A stretch of 64,000 bases of DNA from Pseudomonas fontis (GTDB lineage: Bacteria > Pseudomonadota > Gammaproteobacteria > Pseudomonadales > Pseudomonadaceae): assembly GCF_028656955.1 (NCBI RefSeq), contig NZ_JAMDGY010000007.1:56771-120770 (forward strand), read 5' to 3'. A program made the translations under genes and the position numbers. Within the stretch, counting starts at the first letter, position 1. The number at the start of each line of letters is the position of its first letter. Below the pieces are notes generated by a model. That model saw nothing but the letters and a program-made list of their open reading frames with translations, ran no database searches and was not told where the DNA came from. Positions 10,300-17,363 of this stretch are shown here, in pieces.

Positions 10300-10878
10300 T
10301 TAACGGGAGATTCGGCCACCAGTCCATGCATCACCATCGAGCATGTTGTAGTTACCATAATCAAGTTCGTACTCCTGGCACTCAGCCCAGGCGGTTGCCT
10401 CCTGTTCCTGTAAGGACCCTTCAATCTCACCGGCCCCAAAGAACCGAATGTTGAAACGCCTGGATGCCTTAGCGACGATGTAAGAACGGAAACACTCAGG
10501 CATCTCTTGGTACTCCCGAAGGCGAACCAGAGACACAGTTATGGGTGCCGTAAATACATCGGTCTTCGCCGCGCGGTCGTAAAGGAACCCACCACGATTT
10601 GAATAATTACCTGTTGTGATTTTCAGGTAATCGCTGAGGTAGTTAATGAGCCCCGAAAAACTATCAGGGGTTAACGTTGCGTCCTCTTCGATATTGAAAG
10701 CCCAGCCTTTAGATTGGACTTCACGATTTACTTGGTTGAGTAAGCGACGACAGTTAGCCACATCGGCGTTCGGGTCCCCTTCCAGGGAACTAACAGGCGA
10801 CTCGCCAATAGCTGCAAGCATGTCGTTAACTGCTGACAACTCATCGTCGGACTCAATGAATGATTCGAGGCTTGCCAT
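10300..10878 (-). CDS. 11: Tail tubular protein A (gatekeeper), T7 gp11-like
   Basis: 192 residues, against 196 in T7. It forms the dodecameric adaptor between portal and nozzle. The segments [39 protein letters not shown] and [22 protein letters not shown] are those of the family. Translation starts at the ATG after AGGAGGGCCAT. A terminator hairpin separates it from the capsid gene, the place of Tphi in T7. Confidence 0.96.
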   Translation of the reverse strand: MASLESFIESDDELSAVNDMLAAIGESPVSSLEGDPNADVANCRRLLNQVNREVQSKGWAFNIEEDATLTPDSFSGLINYLSDYLKITTGNYSNRGGFLYDRAAKTDVFTAPITVSLVRLREYQEMPECFRSYIVAKASRRFNIRFFGAGEIEGSLQEQEATAWAECQEYELDYGNYNMLDGDAWTGGRISR

Positions 10879-10907
10879 ATGGCCCTCCTGAAGTTAATTG
10901 CAGGAAA

Positions 10908-10953
10908 CAAAAAGCCCCTCTAACCCTTTAAGAAAACGGGATGAGGGGCTTTA
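10908..10953 (-). terminator. Intrinsic terminator after the capsid gene, Tphi position
   Basis: On the minus strand AAAGCCCCTC (10943-10953 side) pairs with GAGGGGCTTTTT (10908-10920 side) around a loop of about 22 nt, ending in a T run. It has the same place (between genes 10B and 11) and the same GAGGGG...TTTT 3' arm as T7 Tphi, the class I terminator of phage RNA polymerase. By analogy it would be leaky, letting part of late transcription through to genes 11-17. Confidence 0.85.
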
Positions 10954-10960
10954 GGTGGTT

Positions 10961-11233
10961 TTAGGAGGCAGCGGGCACAGTCACTGCGCAGTTCTTAGAG
11001 AAAGAGCCATCTACAGTTGTGCATGTAATCCCAGCGGTTCCTTGAGCAACGGCCGTAACGACTCCCGCAGAACTCACAGTAGCCACAGCATCATTGCTGG
11101 ACTTCCATGTGACAGAAGTATTAGTGGCCTCAGCGGGCGCAACGGTAGCCGTCAGGGACTTAGAGTTTCCGATTTGGAGAGTCATGGTCGCTTGGCTTAG
11201 CGTTACGCCAGTTACTGAGGTCAGGCCGCTGTG
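10961..11233 (-). CDS. 10B: Capsid minor form gp10B: -1 frameshift extension with an Ig-like (Big_2) domain
   Basis: This frame starts at the slippery heptamer in the last codons of the capsid gene and runs on for 90 codons with no stop. The joined product is residues 1-338 of gp10A plus 90 more, 428 in all. The added part reads as a bacterial Ig-like Big_2 domain: VTGVTLSQATMTLQIGNS, LTATVAPAEATNTSVTWKSS, VATVSSAGVVTAVAQGTAGI. The domain's first strand lies upstream of the only ATG in the frame (11185), which fits the frameshift and argues against an independent gene. T7 makes 10B by the same mechanism, and Ig-like domains added to capsid or tail proteins by frameshift are known in tailed phages. 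In virions they decorate the surface and may bind bacterial surface sugars. Confidence 0.85.
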   Translation of the reverse strand, partial: HSGLTSVTGVTLSQATMTLQIGNSKSLTATVAPAEATNTSVTWKSSNDAVATVSSAGVVTAVAQGTAGITCTTVDGSFSKNCAVTVPAAS

Positions 11234-12246
11234 AAAACCAATGCACCCGCAGCTTCTGGACGCAGACCGCCGTGGCCCATTGCGTAGCGACCAATGATCT
11301 GGTCTGCCTGGAATTCAGGACGGCGGGCACGTTCCAGAGCCATATCCTTCAGCTTCACGGTGCCCACAGCCGAACGGTGGTTGAACAGTGCGACCACGTT
11401 ATCCAGGGCCACCTGTACGTCACCGCCAGTGGTCTCAGGGAAGGCATGCTTACGGTTGGTGCCTTGACGGTCATCACCCGCGCCGCCCTCAGTCAGGTGT
11501 GGCACTTCGATGATTTCGAAGCCCATCACGTTCTTGATGTTGCCAGTTTCAGGATCGGTCAGCGCCGAGAAGTTAGCAGCGTTAGGCAGCAATGCGGCCA
11601 GGATAGCGCTGTAGTATTCAGGCTTGGTGTAGACCTTACGATCTTGAGCAGGCACATAGTTGCGGGTCAGTTTCGCACGGGCAACGGTGAGGGCCTTCAG
11701 GATCGCTTTACCCAGTGCCTCGGCGTCAGCTTCCAGAGTGGCCTTAGAGCCGATCTTGAGAACGGTCGCAGTGCCCAAGCCTTCGATGTTTTCGTTAGCA
11801 GCGGCTGGCAAGTTGCACAGCTTAGCCATCTCAGCCAATACAGCACCGTCCGCAGCGATAGCCAGAGCCTCGCCCAGTTGAGCCGAATATTCAGCACCAA
11901 CATCATAGTGGTTCATGGCGTTCTCAATATCGAAGATCAGAACGTCCGAAGCCAGCAAGCCGTCGATGGTGATAACTTTTTCGGCATGCTTAATATCGCC
12001 ACGCTTGTCATCCAGGTTCTCACCGGCTGCAAGGTAGTAACCAGCAGTACGGCCCATAACCGGGAACGAAGCGGACTTACCGTTTTGAATGGTACGGACC
12101 ATATGTTTGTCCATGGTTACAGCCCGACGCATGAAAGCAGTCAGAACTTCACCACCGAAAACTTTTAGAAAGTTAGCCAGTTTGTCCGCATCGGTAACGC
12201 CTTTGCCTTGGTTCTTACCAATCTGTTGACCTTTTGCATTTGCCAT
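11221..12246 (-). CDS. 10A: Major capsid protein, T7 gp10A-like
   Basis: 341 residues, against 344 in T7 gp10A. HK97-type fold protein of the T7 family, ending GHGGLRPEAAGALVFTAA where T7 has the RPEAAGAxVF tail. A class III-type phage promoter lies just upstream and a terminator just downstream, as in T7, so it should be the most strongly made late product. The C-terminal codons contain the frameshift heptamer GGTTTTC that gives 10B. The ATG lies behind AAGGAGAACTAATAC. The N-terminus MANAKGQQIGKNQGKGVTDA is slightly basic and resembles that of other family members. Confidence 0.97.
   Translation of the reverse strand: MANAKGQQIGKNQGKGVTDADKLANFLKVFGGEVLTAFMRRAVTMDKHMVRTIQNGKSASFPVMGRTAGYYLAAGENLDDKRGDIKHAEKVITIDGLLASDVLIFDIENAMNHYDVGAEYSAQLGEALAIAADGAVLAEMAKLCNLPAAANENIEGLGTATVLKIGSKATLEADAEALGKAILKALTVARAKLTRNYVPAQDRKVYTKPEYYSAILAALLPNAANFSALTDPETGNIKNVMGFEIIEVPHLTEGGAGDDRQGTNRKHAFPETTGGDVQVALDNVVALFNHRSAVGTVKLKDMALERARRPEFQADQIIGRYAMGHGGLRPEAAGALVFTAA
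11233..11239 (-). promoter_or_regulatory. Ribosomal -1 frameshift site (slippery heptamer) in gene 10
   Basis: On the minus strand the codons are TTG GTT TTC ACA; the heptamer G-GTT-TTC is, as far as I recall, the one used by T7 gene 10. Slipping back one base at TTC gives CAC AGC GGC CTG, which enters the Ig-like frame directly. The zero-frame stop TGA follows 10 nt later. Confidence 0.8.
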
Positions 12247-12319
12247 GTATTAGTTCTCCTTATTCAGTTATCTCCGGGCGCAGAAAGGCCTTCAGACGGA
12301 TGTCCGAAAGTATCTTTCT

Positions 12320-12339
12320 GTTATAGTGGGGGTTTTAAA
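12320..12339 (-). promoter_or_regulatory. Phage RNA polymerase promoter, phi10 position
   Basis: The minus-strand core TTAAAACCCCCACTATAAC lies between scaffold gene 9 and capsid gene 10, where T7 has phi10. It has C at -11, -10, -9 and -8 relative to the CACTA core and a TATA-type -4 to -1. Confidence 0.88.
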
Positions 12340-12348
12340 TACGAGGTC

Positions 12349-13290
12349 TTACCAAGAGGCGGCGAGTACCTTATTGCGAACTTCCTGGGTGTACTTAGCG
12401 TCTCGACCATAGCGCGGGTCGTTCATCGCTTTAACCATATCGGTTTGAGTAGCAAAGCCCTCAGCTTGTTGAGAAGGGGCACGGCCCGCAGGTGTTGCAT
12501 TACGGCGGTTCAAAGTTCGCTCAGGCTGCTTACCGAACTTCTTAGCCTGACTTGCCATGCCCAGGTTGATTACCGTTTGAACGGTGTTCAGGTCCCGGCG
12601 CTCAATGGCGTCGTACAGCGAGTCCATGGACTTCGGGGAGTTGGCCTTGAGGTGGGCCAGCACGCGGTCGAATTTCTCCTTGCCGCCTGCGTACGCCACG
12701 ATCTTGGAGACATAGGCTTCTGCGACAGCCTCCTGGCCCTTCATGAACGAATTGACGAAGCCAGCGGAATAGCCAGCCTTAGCCAACTGCGCATACGAGT
12801 CTTCGGAGAGTTTCCCGTCAGCTTCGTATTCTTCCTCGATACGGGCCGCAACCTCAGCAGGAAGACCCGCTTTGATGGCCTGGGCGCGCATCTCATCGAA
12901 ACCCGTGGAGTATTCTTCAAGCTGATTCGATGCTTCGGTTAGCTCCGCGTCAGGATCACCAAGGGGCGTAAAGCCGTCCTCTTCCTGCTCAGCCTCACCG
13001 CCTTCCTCGTCTTCTTCGCTTTCGTCGCCCTCTTCGCTTTCGTCGCCCTCTTCTTCGTCTTCGCTGGATTCCTCTCCCTCGTCGCCGTCCTCGGTTTGGT
13101 CTTCCGAGTCCACTGCAAGGTCAATAGAGGTGTCACCGTCCCGCGTTGCCACGTCCAGGGCCAACATGTTCTGTGCGTGTTCAGCAGGATCGCTGGAAGA
13201 CATCACTGCGCTATTCACGCCGAAGGATGCATAGACGTCAGCGGATTGGTAAACGTGGCCCACGGCCAGAGCCAGCATGTTGAATCGCAT
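12349..13290 (-). CDS. 9: Capsid assembly scaffolding protein, T7 gp9-like
   Basis: 313 residues, against 307 in T7. It begins with the family segment SADVYASFGVNSAVMSS and HAQNMLALDVATRDGD, followed by a very acidic low-complexity stretch (about residues 60-105, mostly E/D/G/S) and the helical C-terminal part that binds the capsid protein (TQTDMVKAMNDPRYGRDAKY). Scaffold directs procapsid assembly and leaves before maturation. The start has an AAGGAG site. It carries about 10 more N-terminal residues than T7 gp9. The order 8-9-10 is that of T7. Confidence 0.96.
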   Translation of the reverse strand: MRFNMLALAVGHVYQSADVYASFGVNSAVMSSSDPAEHAQNMLALDVATRDGDTSIDLAVDSEDQTEDGDEGEESSEDEEEGDESEEGDESEEDEEGGEAEQEEDGFTPLGDPDAELTEASNQLEEYSTGFDEMRAQAIKAGLPAEVAARIEEEYEADGKLSEDSYAQLAKAGYSAGFVNSFMKGQEAVAEAYVSKIVAYAGGKEKFDRVLAHLKANSPKSMDSLYDAIERRDLNTVQTVINLGMASQAKKFGKQPERTLNRRNATPAGRAPSQQAEGFATQTDMVKAMNDPRYGRDAKYTQEVRNKVLAASW

Positions 13291-13322
13291 AGGGTCTCCT
13301 TATGTATTGTTGAGATGTTCTG

Positions 13323-14948
13323 TCAGGCCCCGATAGGGCCCGCTTGGATGCCAGCTGTGTCCATGGCTGACTGCATGTTTTCCGGGCTTGCGGTTGCTTG
13401 TGCAGCCACACCCGCGCCGAGACCTTGAGCAGCAGCCTGACCACCTTGGGCGACCATCTGTTCTGCTTGGCGTTTGGCCTTATCGGCGTCCGTGAGCAGG
13501 AGCCCAGCGGTGTCCATACCAATAGCGTTGGCGAGTCGAATCTTGAGGTTACTCATGTTGATGTCGGGGTCTTGCATCAGCGGTGCAATTGCTTGCAGGC
13601 CATTGAAGAACTGAGTCAACTTGTCGAGGTCTTGACCACGGCCAAGAGCTTCCAGGCCGGTGCTAACAGTCGGCTCTACGGCCTCCTTGGGCATGTCTGG
13701 AATCTGAGAGGTGGCCTGAAGTTGGTTCAGCAAGATCCGCACAAGCGGCAACTGAAGCTCCTGGGAGAGAATCGAATAGACCCCGCCAAGAGTGTCCTCA
13801 AGCTCGCTTGCCACGTACCGAATCTCTTCAGCAGTCACACGCTCGCCCGACCGCTGTACGGCTGAGTTCAGCATGAAGACATAGGCAAGCCGGGACTCAA
13901 TGGCATCTGCTACGGACTTAGCGACCGTGAAGTCAGCAGTCTTTTCGAGCTGCAAAAACTCAATGTCCTGCTTCCGGCCAGCTACGAAGTCGCCTGTTTG
14001 GGCCTTGGTCAAGCGCCGCACTTGGGTCATGCCATTGGGGTTAACCAAGCCCACGATCTTCGAGGCGATCATTGAAAACTTGATCATGGATTCGTGAAGG
14101 TTCTCCAGGGACGTTAAGTCGCCCAGGTATTCCTCACAGTGGGAGCGGCCATAGTTTTCACCGTCCCGTTTGGTCCATCTCACAGCGATCCAGGGGACAG
14201 CATCAGGTGGGTATTGCCCGTCAGTGCCATCTATTTCCTCGCCGTCCACTTCCTGATAGCTCAAGAAGTCACCTGACTCATCGTCAAGGTAAACGTGTGT
14301 GTAGACCTCCACTTCTTCATCGGGCTTCTTATCGCCACCATCAGAGAGGGAGTTACGGACATCTTCAGGAAGGGCCGCATAGGCCACCTTGTCCAACGTG
14401 ACTATCTGCAAGACGTTCCCGAAGGAATCGCGCTGCACCACGTAGGAACTCAGGGGATACAGCTTCATCGGGTTGTAGCCCGTAGAGCTTGCGTCCGGTT
14501 GTGGTAGGTGAAGGCATCCATTGCCTGCCAGTGCCAACTGTCGAATCAGCTCAAAGAGCGTCACGCGGTAGCTGTTGGCTTCCATGAAAGACATCATGAT
14601 TCGCTCAACCATGCCCAGGCCCTGCTCAACCACTGCCAACTGCTCAGGATCAGTAACCAGTTGCTTTGCCTGCCACTCGGATACTTTCAGCTTCATCCAG
14701 CTTTGCAGCGGGAACAGTGCGAGCATCACCTTGGCGGACAGGTTGTTAAGACCACGGGCACCCACTGCCTGCCACGGTGTGGTGTAGTCAGTCGAGGCGT
14801 TATCAGAGGTCTTTGGGAACAGCGAGGGGATTGTTACTTTTGCGCAGTTTTCAGCGCGGGTCTCGTAGGGAACACGGTCATTCTTCAAGCGGTCATAGAC
14901 TGCCTTGGCCGATTCCTCTCCAAGCCCTGTGCGAGCCGTAGAGGCCAT
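13323..14948 (-). CDS. 8: Portal (head-tail connector) protein, T7 gp8-like
   Basis: 541 residues, against 536 in T7. Family signatures include NCAKVTIPSLFP, TPWQAVGARGLNNLSAKVMLALFP, GNGCLHLP, QPGERVTAEEIR-type (here RSGERVTAEEIRYVASELED) and the EFLQLEK region. It forms the dodecamer at the packaging vertex and seeds capsid assembly. The C-terminal 60 residues are Ala/Gln-rich. It starts at an ATG after GGAGGTCTCT, 10 nt downstream of gene 7.3. Confidence 0.97.
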   Translation of the reverse strand: MASTARTGLGEESAKAVYDRLKNDRVPYETRAENCAKVTIPSLFPKTSDNASTDYTTPWQAVGARGLNNLSAKVMLALFPLQSWMKLKVSEWQAKQLVTDPEQLAVVEQGLGMVERIMMSFMEANSYRVTLFELIRQLALAGNGCLHLPQPDASSTGYNPMKLYPLSSYVVQRDSFGNVLQIVTLDKVAYAALPEDVRNSLSDGGDKKPDEEVEVYTHVYLDDESGDFLSYQEVDGEEIDGTDGQYPPDAVPWIAVRWTKRDGENYGRSHCEEYLGDLTSLENLHESMIKFSMIASKIVGLVNPNGMTQVRRLTKAQTGDFVAGRKQDIEFLQLEKTADFTVAKSVADAIESRLAYVFMLNSAVQRSGERVTAEEIRYVASELEDTLGGVYSILSQELQLPLVRILLNQLQATSQIPDMPKEAVEPTVSTGLEALGRGQDLDKLTQFFNGLQAIAPLMQDPDINMSNLKIRLANAIGMDTAGLLLTDADKAKRQAEQMVAQGGQAAAQGLGAGVAAQATASPENMQSAMDTAGIQAGPIGA

Positions 14949-14958
14949 AGAGACCTCC

Positions 14959-15210
14959 TTAGATGTTCAGACCGGTCCCCTGGCTGCGTGATACGGAAAG
15001 GGCTCGTTTACCCTTGGCCTTGGCGGCTCGTTTCGCCGCTTCGCTATCGCCTTCTTCGTCAGCCGTCTTGTCCTCTTTCGGGGCTTCGACTTGTGCGGCA
15101 GCGGGAGCCGGTGGCTCAACAGCAGCAGCTACCGGGGCGGCTTTAGGTTTTTCATCACCCCCGATGAGACCACCTGTTGCTTTCTTGAATACTTTCTTGA
15201 AAAAACCCAT
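14959..15210 (-). CDS. 7.3: Tail assembly protein, T7 gp7.3-like
   Basis: 83 residues, against 99 in T7. It has a basic amphipathic N-terminus (MGFFKKVFKKATGGLIGG), an Ala/Pro-rich acidic middle and the conserved C-terminal signature GKRALSVSRSQGTGLNI, which parallels KKSLSVARSSGGGINI of T7 gp7.3. In T7 it is a small virion protein needed for tail or adsorption functions. It lies between 6.7 and 8 as in T7, with a strong ribosome site (AAGGAGG). Confidence 0.9.
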   Translation of the reverse strand: MGFFKKVFKKATGGLIGGDEKPKAAPVAAAVEPPAPAAAQVEAPKEDKTADEEGDSEAAKRAAKAKGKRALSVSRSQGTGLNI

Positions 15211-15231
15211 TGGTTCCTCCTTGTCGTTTTA

Positions 15232-15504
15232 TTAACCTCGTTTAAGGGCTCGTTTAACGGATGAACTTGAAGTTGCCTTCTTGGCAAGTCCTGTGTCCTT
15301 TGCGACCGCAGCGGCTGGCGTACCATCGCCCTGGTCTTCCTTTTTAATCTTCAAGTCTTTAATGCCATCGGTTGTTTCCGACTTATCGCTATCACTGCCG
15401 TCACCAAACTCAACACCCTTCGGTGGTTCTTCCATTACGGGAGCTGGAGCAGCAATAGTTGACGGGTCGACCTTTGGCTGTTTGGCCTTAGATGAGAAGC
15501 ACAT
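15232..15504 (-). CDS. 6.7: Virion protein, T7 gp6.7-like
   Basis: 90 residues from the ATG at 15504, chosen because AGGAGG stands 5 nt before it and the product then begins MCFSSKAKQPKVD, like MCFSPKIKTPKMD of T7 gp6.7. A longer frame from 15519 would put the ribosome site inside the gene. The middle is acidic (GVEFGDGSDSDKSETTDG) and the end basic, as in T7. The T7 protein is a minor virion component ejected early in infection. Confidence 0.88.
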   Translation of the reverse strand: MCFSSKAKQPKVDPSTIAAPAPVMEEPPKGVEFGDGSDSDKSETTDGIKDLKIKKEDQGDGTPAAAVAKDTGLAKKATSSSSVKRALKRG

Positions 15505-15515
15505 AGAACCTCCTG

Positions 15516-15764
15516 TCATTCTTCTTCGGTTGGAGTGTTCCGCTGCTCCTGCATCAATTCGATAATCTCAGTGACAGCAGTCATGCCCTCAAGGAACCCG
15601 CCAATGAATGACTCGGAGTAGCCCGACTTTCGGAGGTCCTCAAGTACACCAGTACGGATTAGATAAGAAGCATTGCAGCGGACGTTAAGGTATTGCGCGG
15701 AAGCATTCGGAATATCAGGGATGTTTTCAGGATCACTGATTACCGCTTGAATATCATTTAACAC
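15516..15764 (-). CDS. 6.5: Small protein at the T7 gene 6.5 position
   Basis: 82 residues. Place (first gene after the phi6.5-type promoter, before 6.7) and size match T7 gp6.5 (84), and the pattern IPDIPNASAQYLNVRCNASYL then GYSESFIGGFLEGMTAV looks like that family. Its function is not known in T7. The acidic tail (TPTEEE) precedes gene 6.7 by 11 nt. Confidence 0.75.
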   Translation of the reverse strand: MLNDIQAVISDPENIPDIPNASAQYLNVRCNASYLIRTGVLEDLRKSGYSESFIGGFLEGMTAVTEIIELMQEQRNTPTEEE

Positions 15765-15834
15765 AAGAATGACACCTCCTTTATCGGAGACGAAAAGATG
15801 CCTTTATGAAGACAGAAACTTTCAGTCTCCTATG

Positions 15835-15854
15835 GTTATAGTGGGTGCTTTAAA
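15835..15854 (-). promoter_or_regulatory. Phage RNA polymerase promoter, phi6.5 position
   Basis: The minus-strand sequence TTTAAAGCACCCACTATAAC has the shared CACCCACTA core. It lies between exonuclease gene 6 and gene 6.5, the border between DNA metabolism and virion genes, where T7 has phi6.5. Confidence 0.88.
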
Positions 15855-15924
15855 GCCTGATCAGGGACACGCCCAGGAACACACCGAAAGTGAGGCCCGT
15901 GAAGAATATCTCTACGGCTTCCAT
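15850..15924 (-). CDS. Possible 24-residue membrane peptide overlapping the end of gene 6
   Basis: An ATG inside the last codons of gene 6 opens a 24-codon frame encoding MEAVEIFFTGLTFGVFLGVS plus LIRL, almost wholly a single membrane span with an acidic N-terminus and one arginine near the end. It fills the gap between gene 6 and the phi6.5-type promoter and ends inside the promoter sequence. T7 has an unstudied 37-codon gene (6.3) in this place. The ribosome site is weak (AAGAAG), and no sequence match to T7 6.3 is claimed. Confidence 0.35.
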   Translation of the reverse strand: MEAVEIFFTGLTFGVFLGVSLIRL

Positions 15925-16790
15925 AGAATCGGCTTCTTATTCTCATGGTCCCAGTCCGACCATCGAAGGATTCGAGCGACCTGGGCCTGCTGCAAAAGCT
16001 CAGCCTCAGTCATGCCCTTAGAGGCAGCTAACGAAACCATGCAATCCCACAGCGTTTCCGTTTCGGTCGGGGCACGGGAAGCCCAGTAGGCAACCTCTTC
16101 GCCCTTCCGTGGCCCGGACTTCATGACCTTTTTAGCCTCGTAGAAGTACAGCGGGGAATCCAAGAACTCTTCAGCGACCACAGGACCCACACCGGGAATC
16201 CCCGAGTAGCCATCTGTCACGTCGCCTATGAGGGTCTGGTACATGTGATAACGATCTGCCTGGGCTTCGCTGTTGCGCATCATCTTGCCCTTAGTGAGCC
16301 ACATGAACATGCCTGGGACCGTGTTGAAGTCCTTGTCGCAACTTGCGGAGACCACAGCGACACAGCCAGCCAGCGCTGGGTTGGTCATCAAAATCCCGCA
16401 AACGTCATCACCCTCTACGCCATCCCATCGGAACGCATTGTCGCCGTAGTGCTGCATACAGGCTTCGACAAAGGCCGGGTATCCCACAGGCTTACGCTTG
16501 CCTTTACGGTTCGCTTTGTAGGTCGGCAAGACCTCCTTACGGAAGTTGTCGTTGCCCGAGATGATGCACAGCGGGACCAGCTCGAAGGGCTTCTTGTTCT
16601 TCTTACGGATGTCCGCTTCGATGCTCGCCAGGATGGACTTAATGGTCCCGCCCAGGATGCCCCGAGCTTTCGCGTGGTCGCACTCAAGGGACCAAATGTC
16701 GTCTCCCCAATCCTGCTCATGCTCGCTTACAGTCATCGCTTCGAAGATCAGGAAGTCCATGTCGAGGGCCACTCCGATACGAGCGGTCAT
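15912..16790 (-). CDS. 6: 5'-3' exonuclease, T7 gp6-like (FEN family)
   Basis: 292 residues, against 300 in T7. PIN/FEN-type nuclease with the acidic metal sites: ALDMDFLIFEA near the N-terminus, WSLECDHA, KANRKGKRKP, WDGVEGDDVCGIL, VSASCDKDFNT and the DVTDGYSGIPGVGP helix-hairpin-helix segment. In T7, gp6 degrades host DNA together with endonuclease I and removes RNA primers. The start overlaps the end of gene 5.7 by 4 nt. Confidence 0.95.
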   Translation of the reverse strand: MTARIGVALDMDFLIFEAMTVSEHEQDWGDDIWSLECDHAKARGILGGTIKSILASIEADIRKKNKKPFELVPLCIISGNDNFRKEVLPTYKANRKGKRKPVGYPAFVEACMQHYGDNAFRWDGVEGDDVCGILMTNPALAGCVAVVSASCDKDFNTVPGMFMWLTKGKMMRNSEAQADRYHMYQTLIGDVTDGYSGIPGVGPVVAEEFLDSPLYFYEAKKVMKSGPRKGEEVAYWASRAPTETETLWDCMVSLAASKGMTEAELLQQAQVARILRWSDWDHENKKPILWKP

Positions 16791-16996
16791 TTAGCACCTC
16801 CATGTTTCTGCAAGAACAACTGACCCGCTGTAGTCAGCGACCAGACGCCCATGTTTCGTCCGTCAGTGGACACACAAGAGATGTGGCCCCGTGAAGCTGC
16901 CTCAGAGACGCCATGTGCATTCTTCCGGTAGAAGTCGGATTGGAACGTGCGGGCTTCCTTTTTGATGGCGTAGAGCATCCGAATGTATTCGCCCAT
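16787..16996 (-). CDS. 5.7: T7 gp5.7-like inhibitor of stationary-phase RNA polymerase
   Basis: 69 residues, the same length as T7 gp5.7, and similar along its whole length: AIKKEARTFQSDFYRKNAH against AIKSCPKTFQSNYVRNNAS, then EAASRGHISCVSTDGRNMGVW against EAASRGHISCLTTSGRNGGAW. T7 gp5.7 binds sigmaS-RNA polymerase and blocks its transcription, which helps infection of slow-growing cells. Its stop and start codons overlap gene 5.5 (TGATG) upstream and gene 6 downstream. Activity on Pseudomonas RpoS is an inference. Confidence 0.88.
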   Translation of the reverse strand: MGEYIRMLYAIKKEARTFQSDFYRKNAHGVSEAASRGHISCVSTDGRNMGVWSLTTAGQLFLQKHGGAK

Positions 16997-17340
16997 CAGG
17001 ACACCTCAGGGCGATCTTTAAACACCACCTTCACTGGGCTGACCCGCGCACTTTTCTTGTCAGTGCAGTTATCCCGAGCGAGTTCACGCAAAGATTCCTG
17101 AACGTGTTCACGAGCGCCCGAACGCATCAGGAACTTGATCACCTCTTCGTCGCTATCGTCGCTCAACATACGGCGCACGGTTTCCAGCTCAAGCTTGGTC
17201 ATCTTCTGGTCATTGAGTTCCTTCCCGTGCTTCACCGCAACTCGTGCCATGTCGCGGGATACGCGAAACGCAGTAAGATCAGACTCTTGAATTACCACGC
17301 GAACATCGGCGGATACGTTGAAGTTGAGAGTTAAAGCCAT
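16996..17340 (-). CDS. 5.5: T7 gp5.5-like protein (H-NS-binding family)
   Basis: 114 residues, against 99 in T7. Position (between DNA polymerase and 5.7, with a one-base TGATG overlap to 5.7) is that of T7 gene 5.5, and the C-terminal half resembles it: KFLMRSGAREHVQESLRELARD, then SPVKVVF against SPATVREVF. T7 gp5.5 binds the silencer H-NS. Pseudomonas has MvaT/MvaU/TurA proteins in that role, so the target here would differ. The N-terminal part (ALTLNFNVSADVRV) is less conserved. Confidence 0.78.
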   Translation of the reverse strand: MALTLNFNVSADVRVVIQESDLTAFRVSRDMARVAVKHGKELNDQKMTKLELETVRRMLSDDSDEEVIKFLMRSGAREHVQESLRELARDNCTDKKSARVSPVKVVFKDRPEVS

Positions 17341-17363
17341 GGTTAGGTCTCCTTAATTATTGG

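Noticed and set aside
10961..11185. Independent 74-residue Ig-like gene starting at the ATG at 11185
   Set aside because: The Ig domain begins before this ATG, no ribosome site stands in front of it, and the frame is continuous from the slippery site.
11272..12168. 298-residue plus-strand frame opposite the capsid gene
   Set aside because: Antisense of gene 10; every real prophage gene is on the minus strand.
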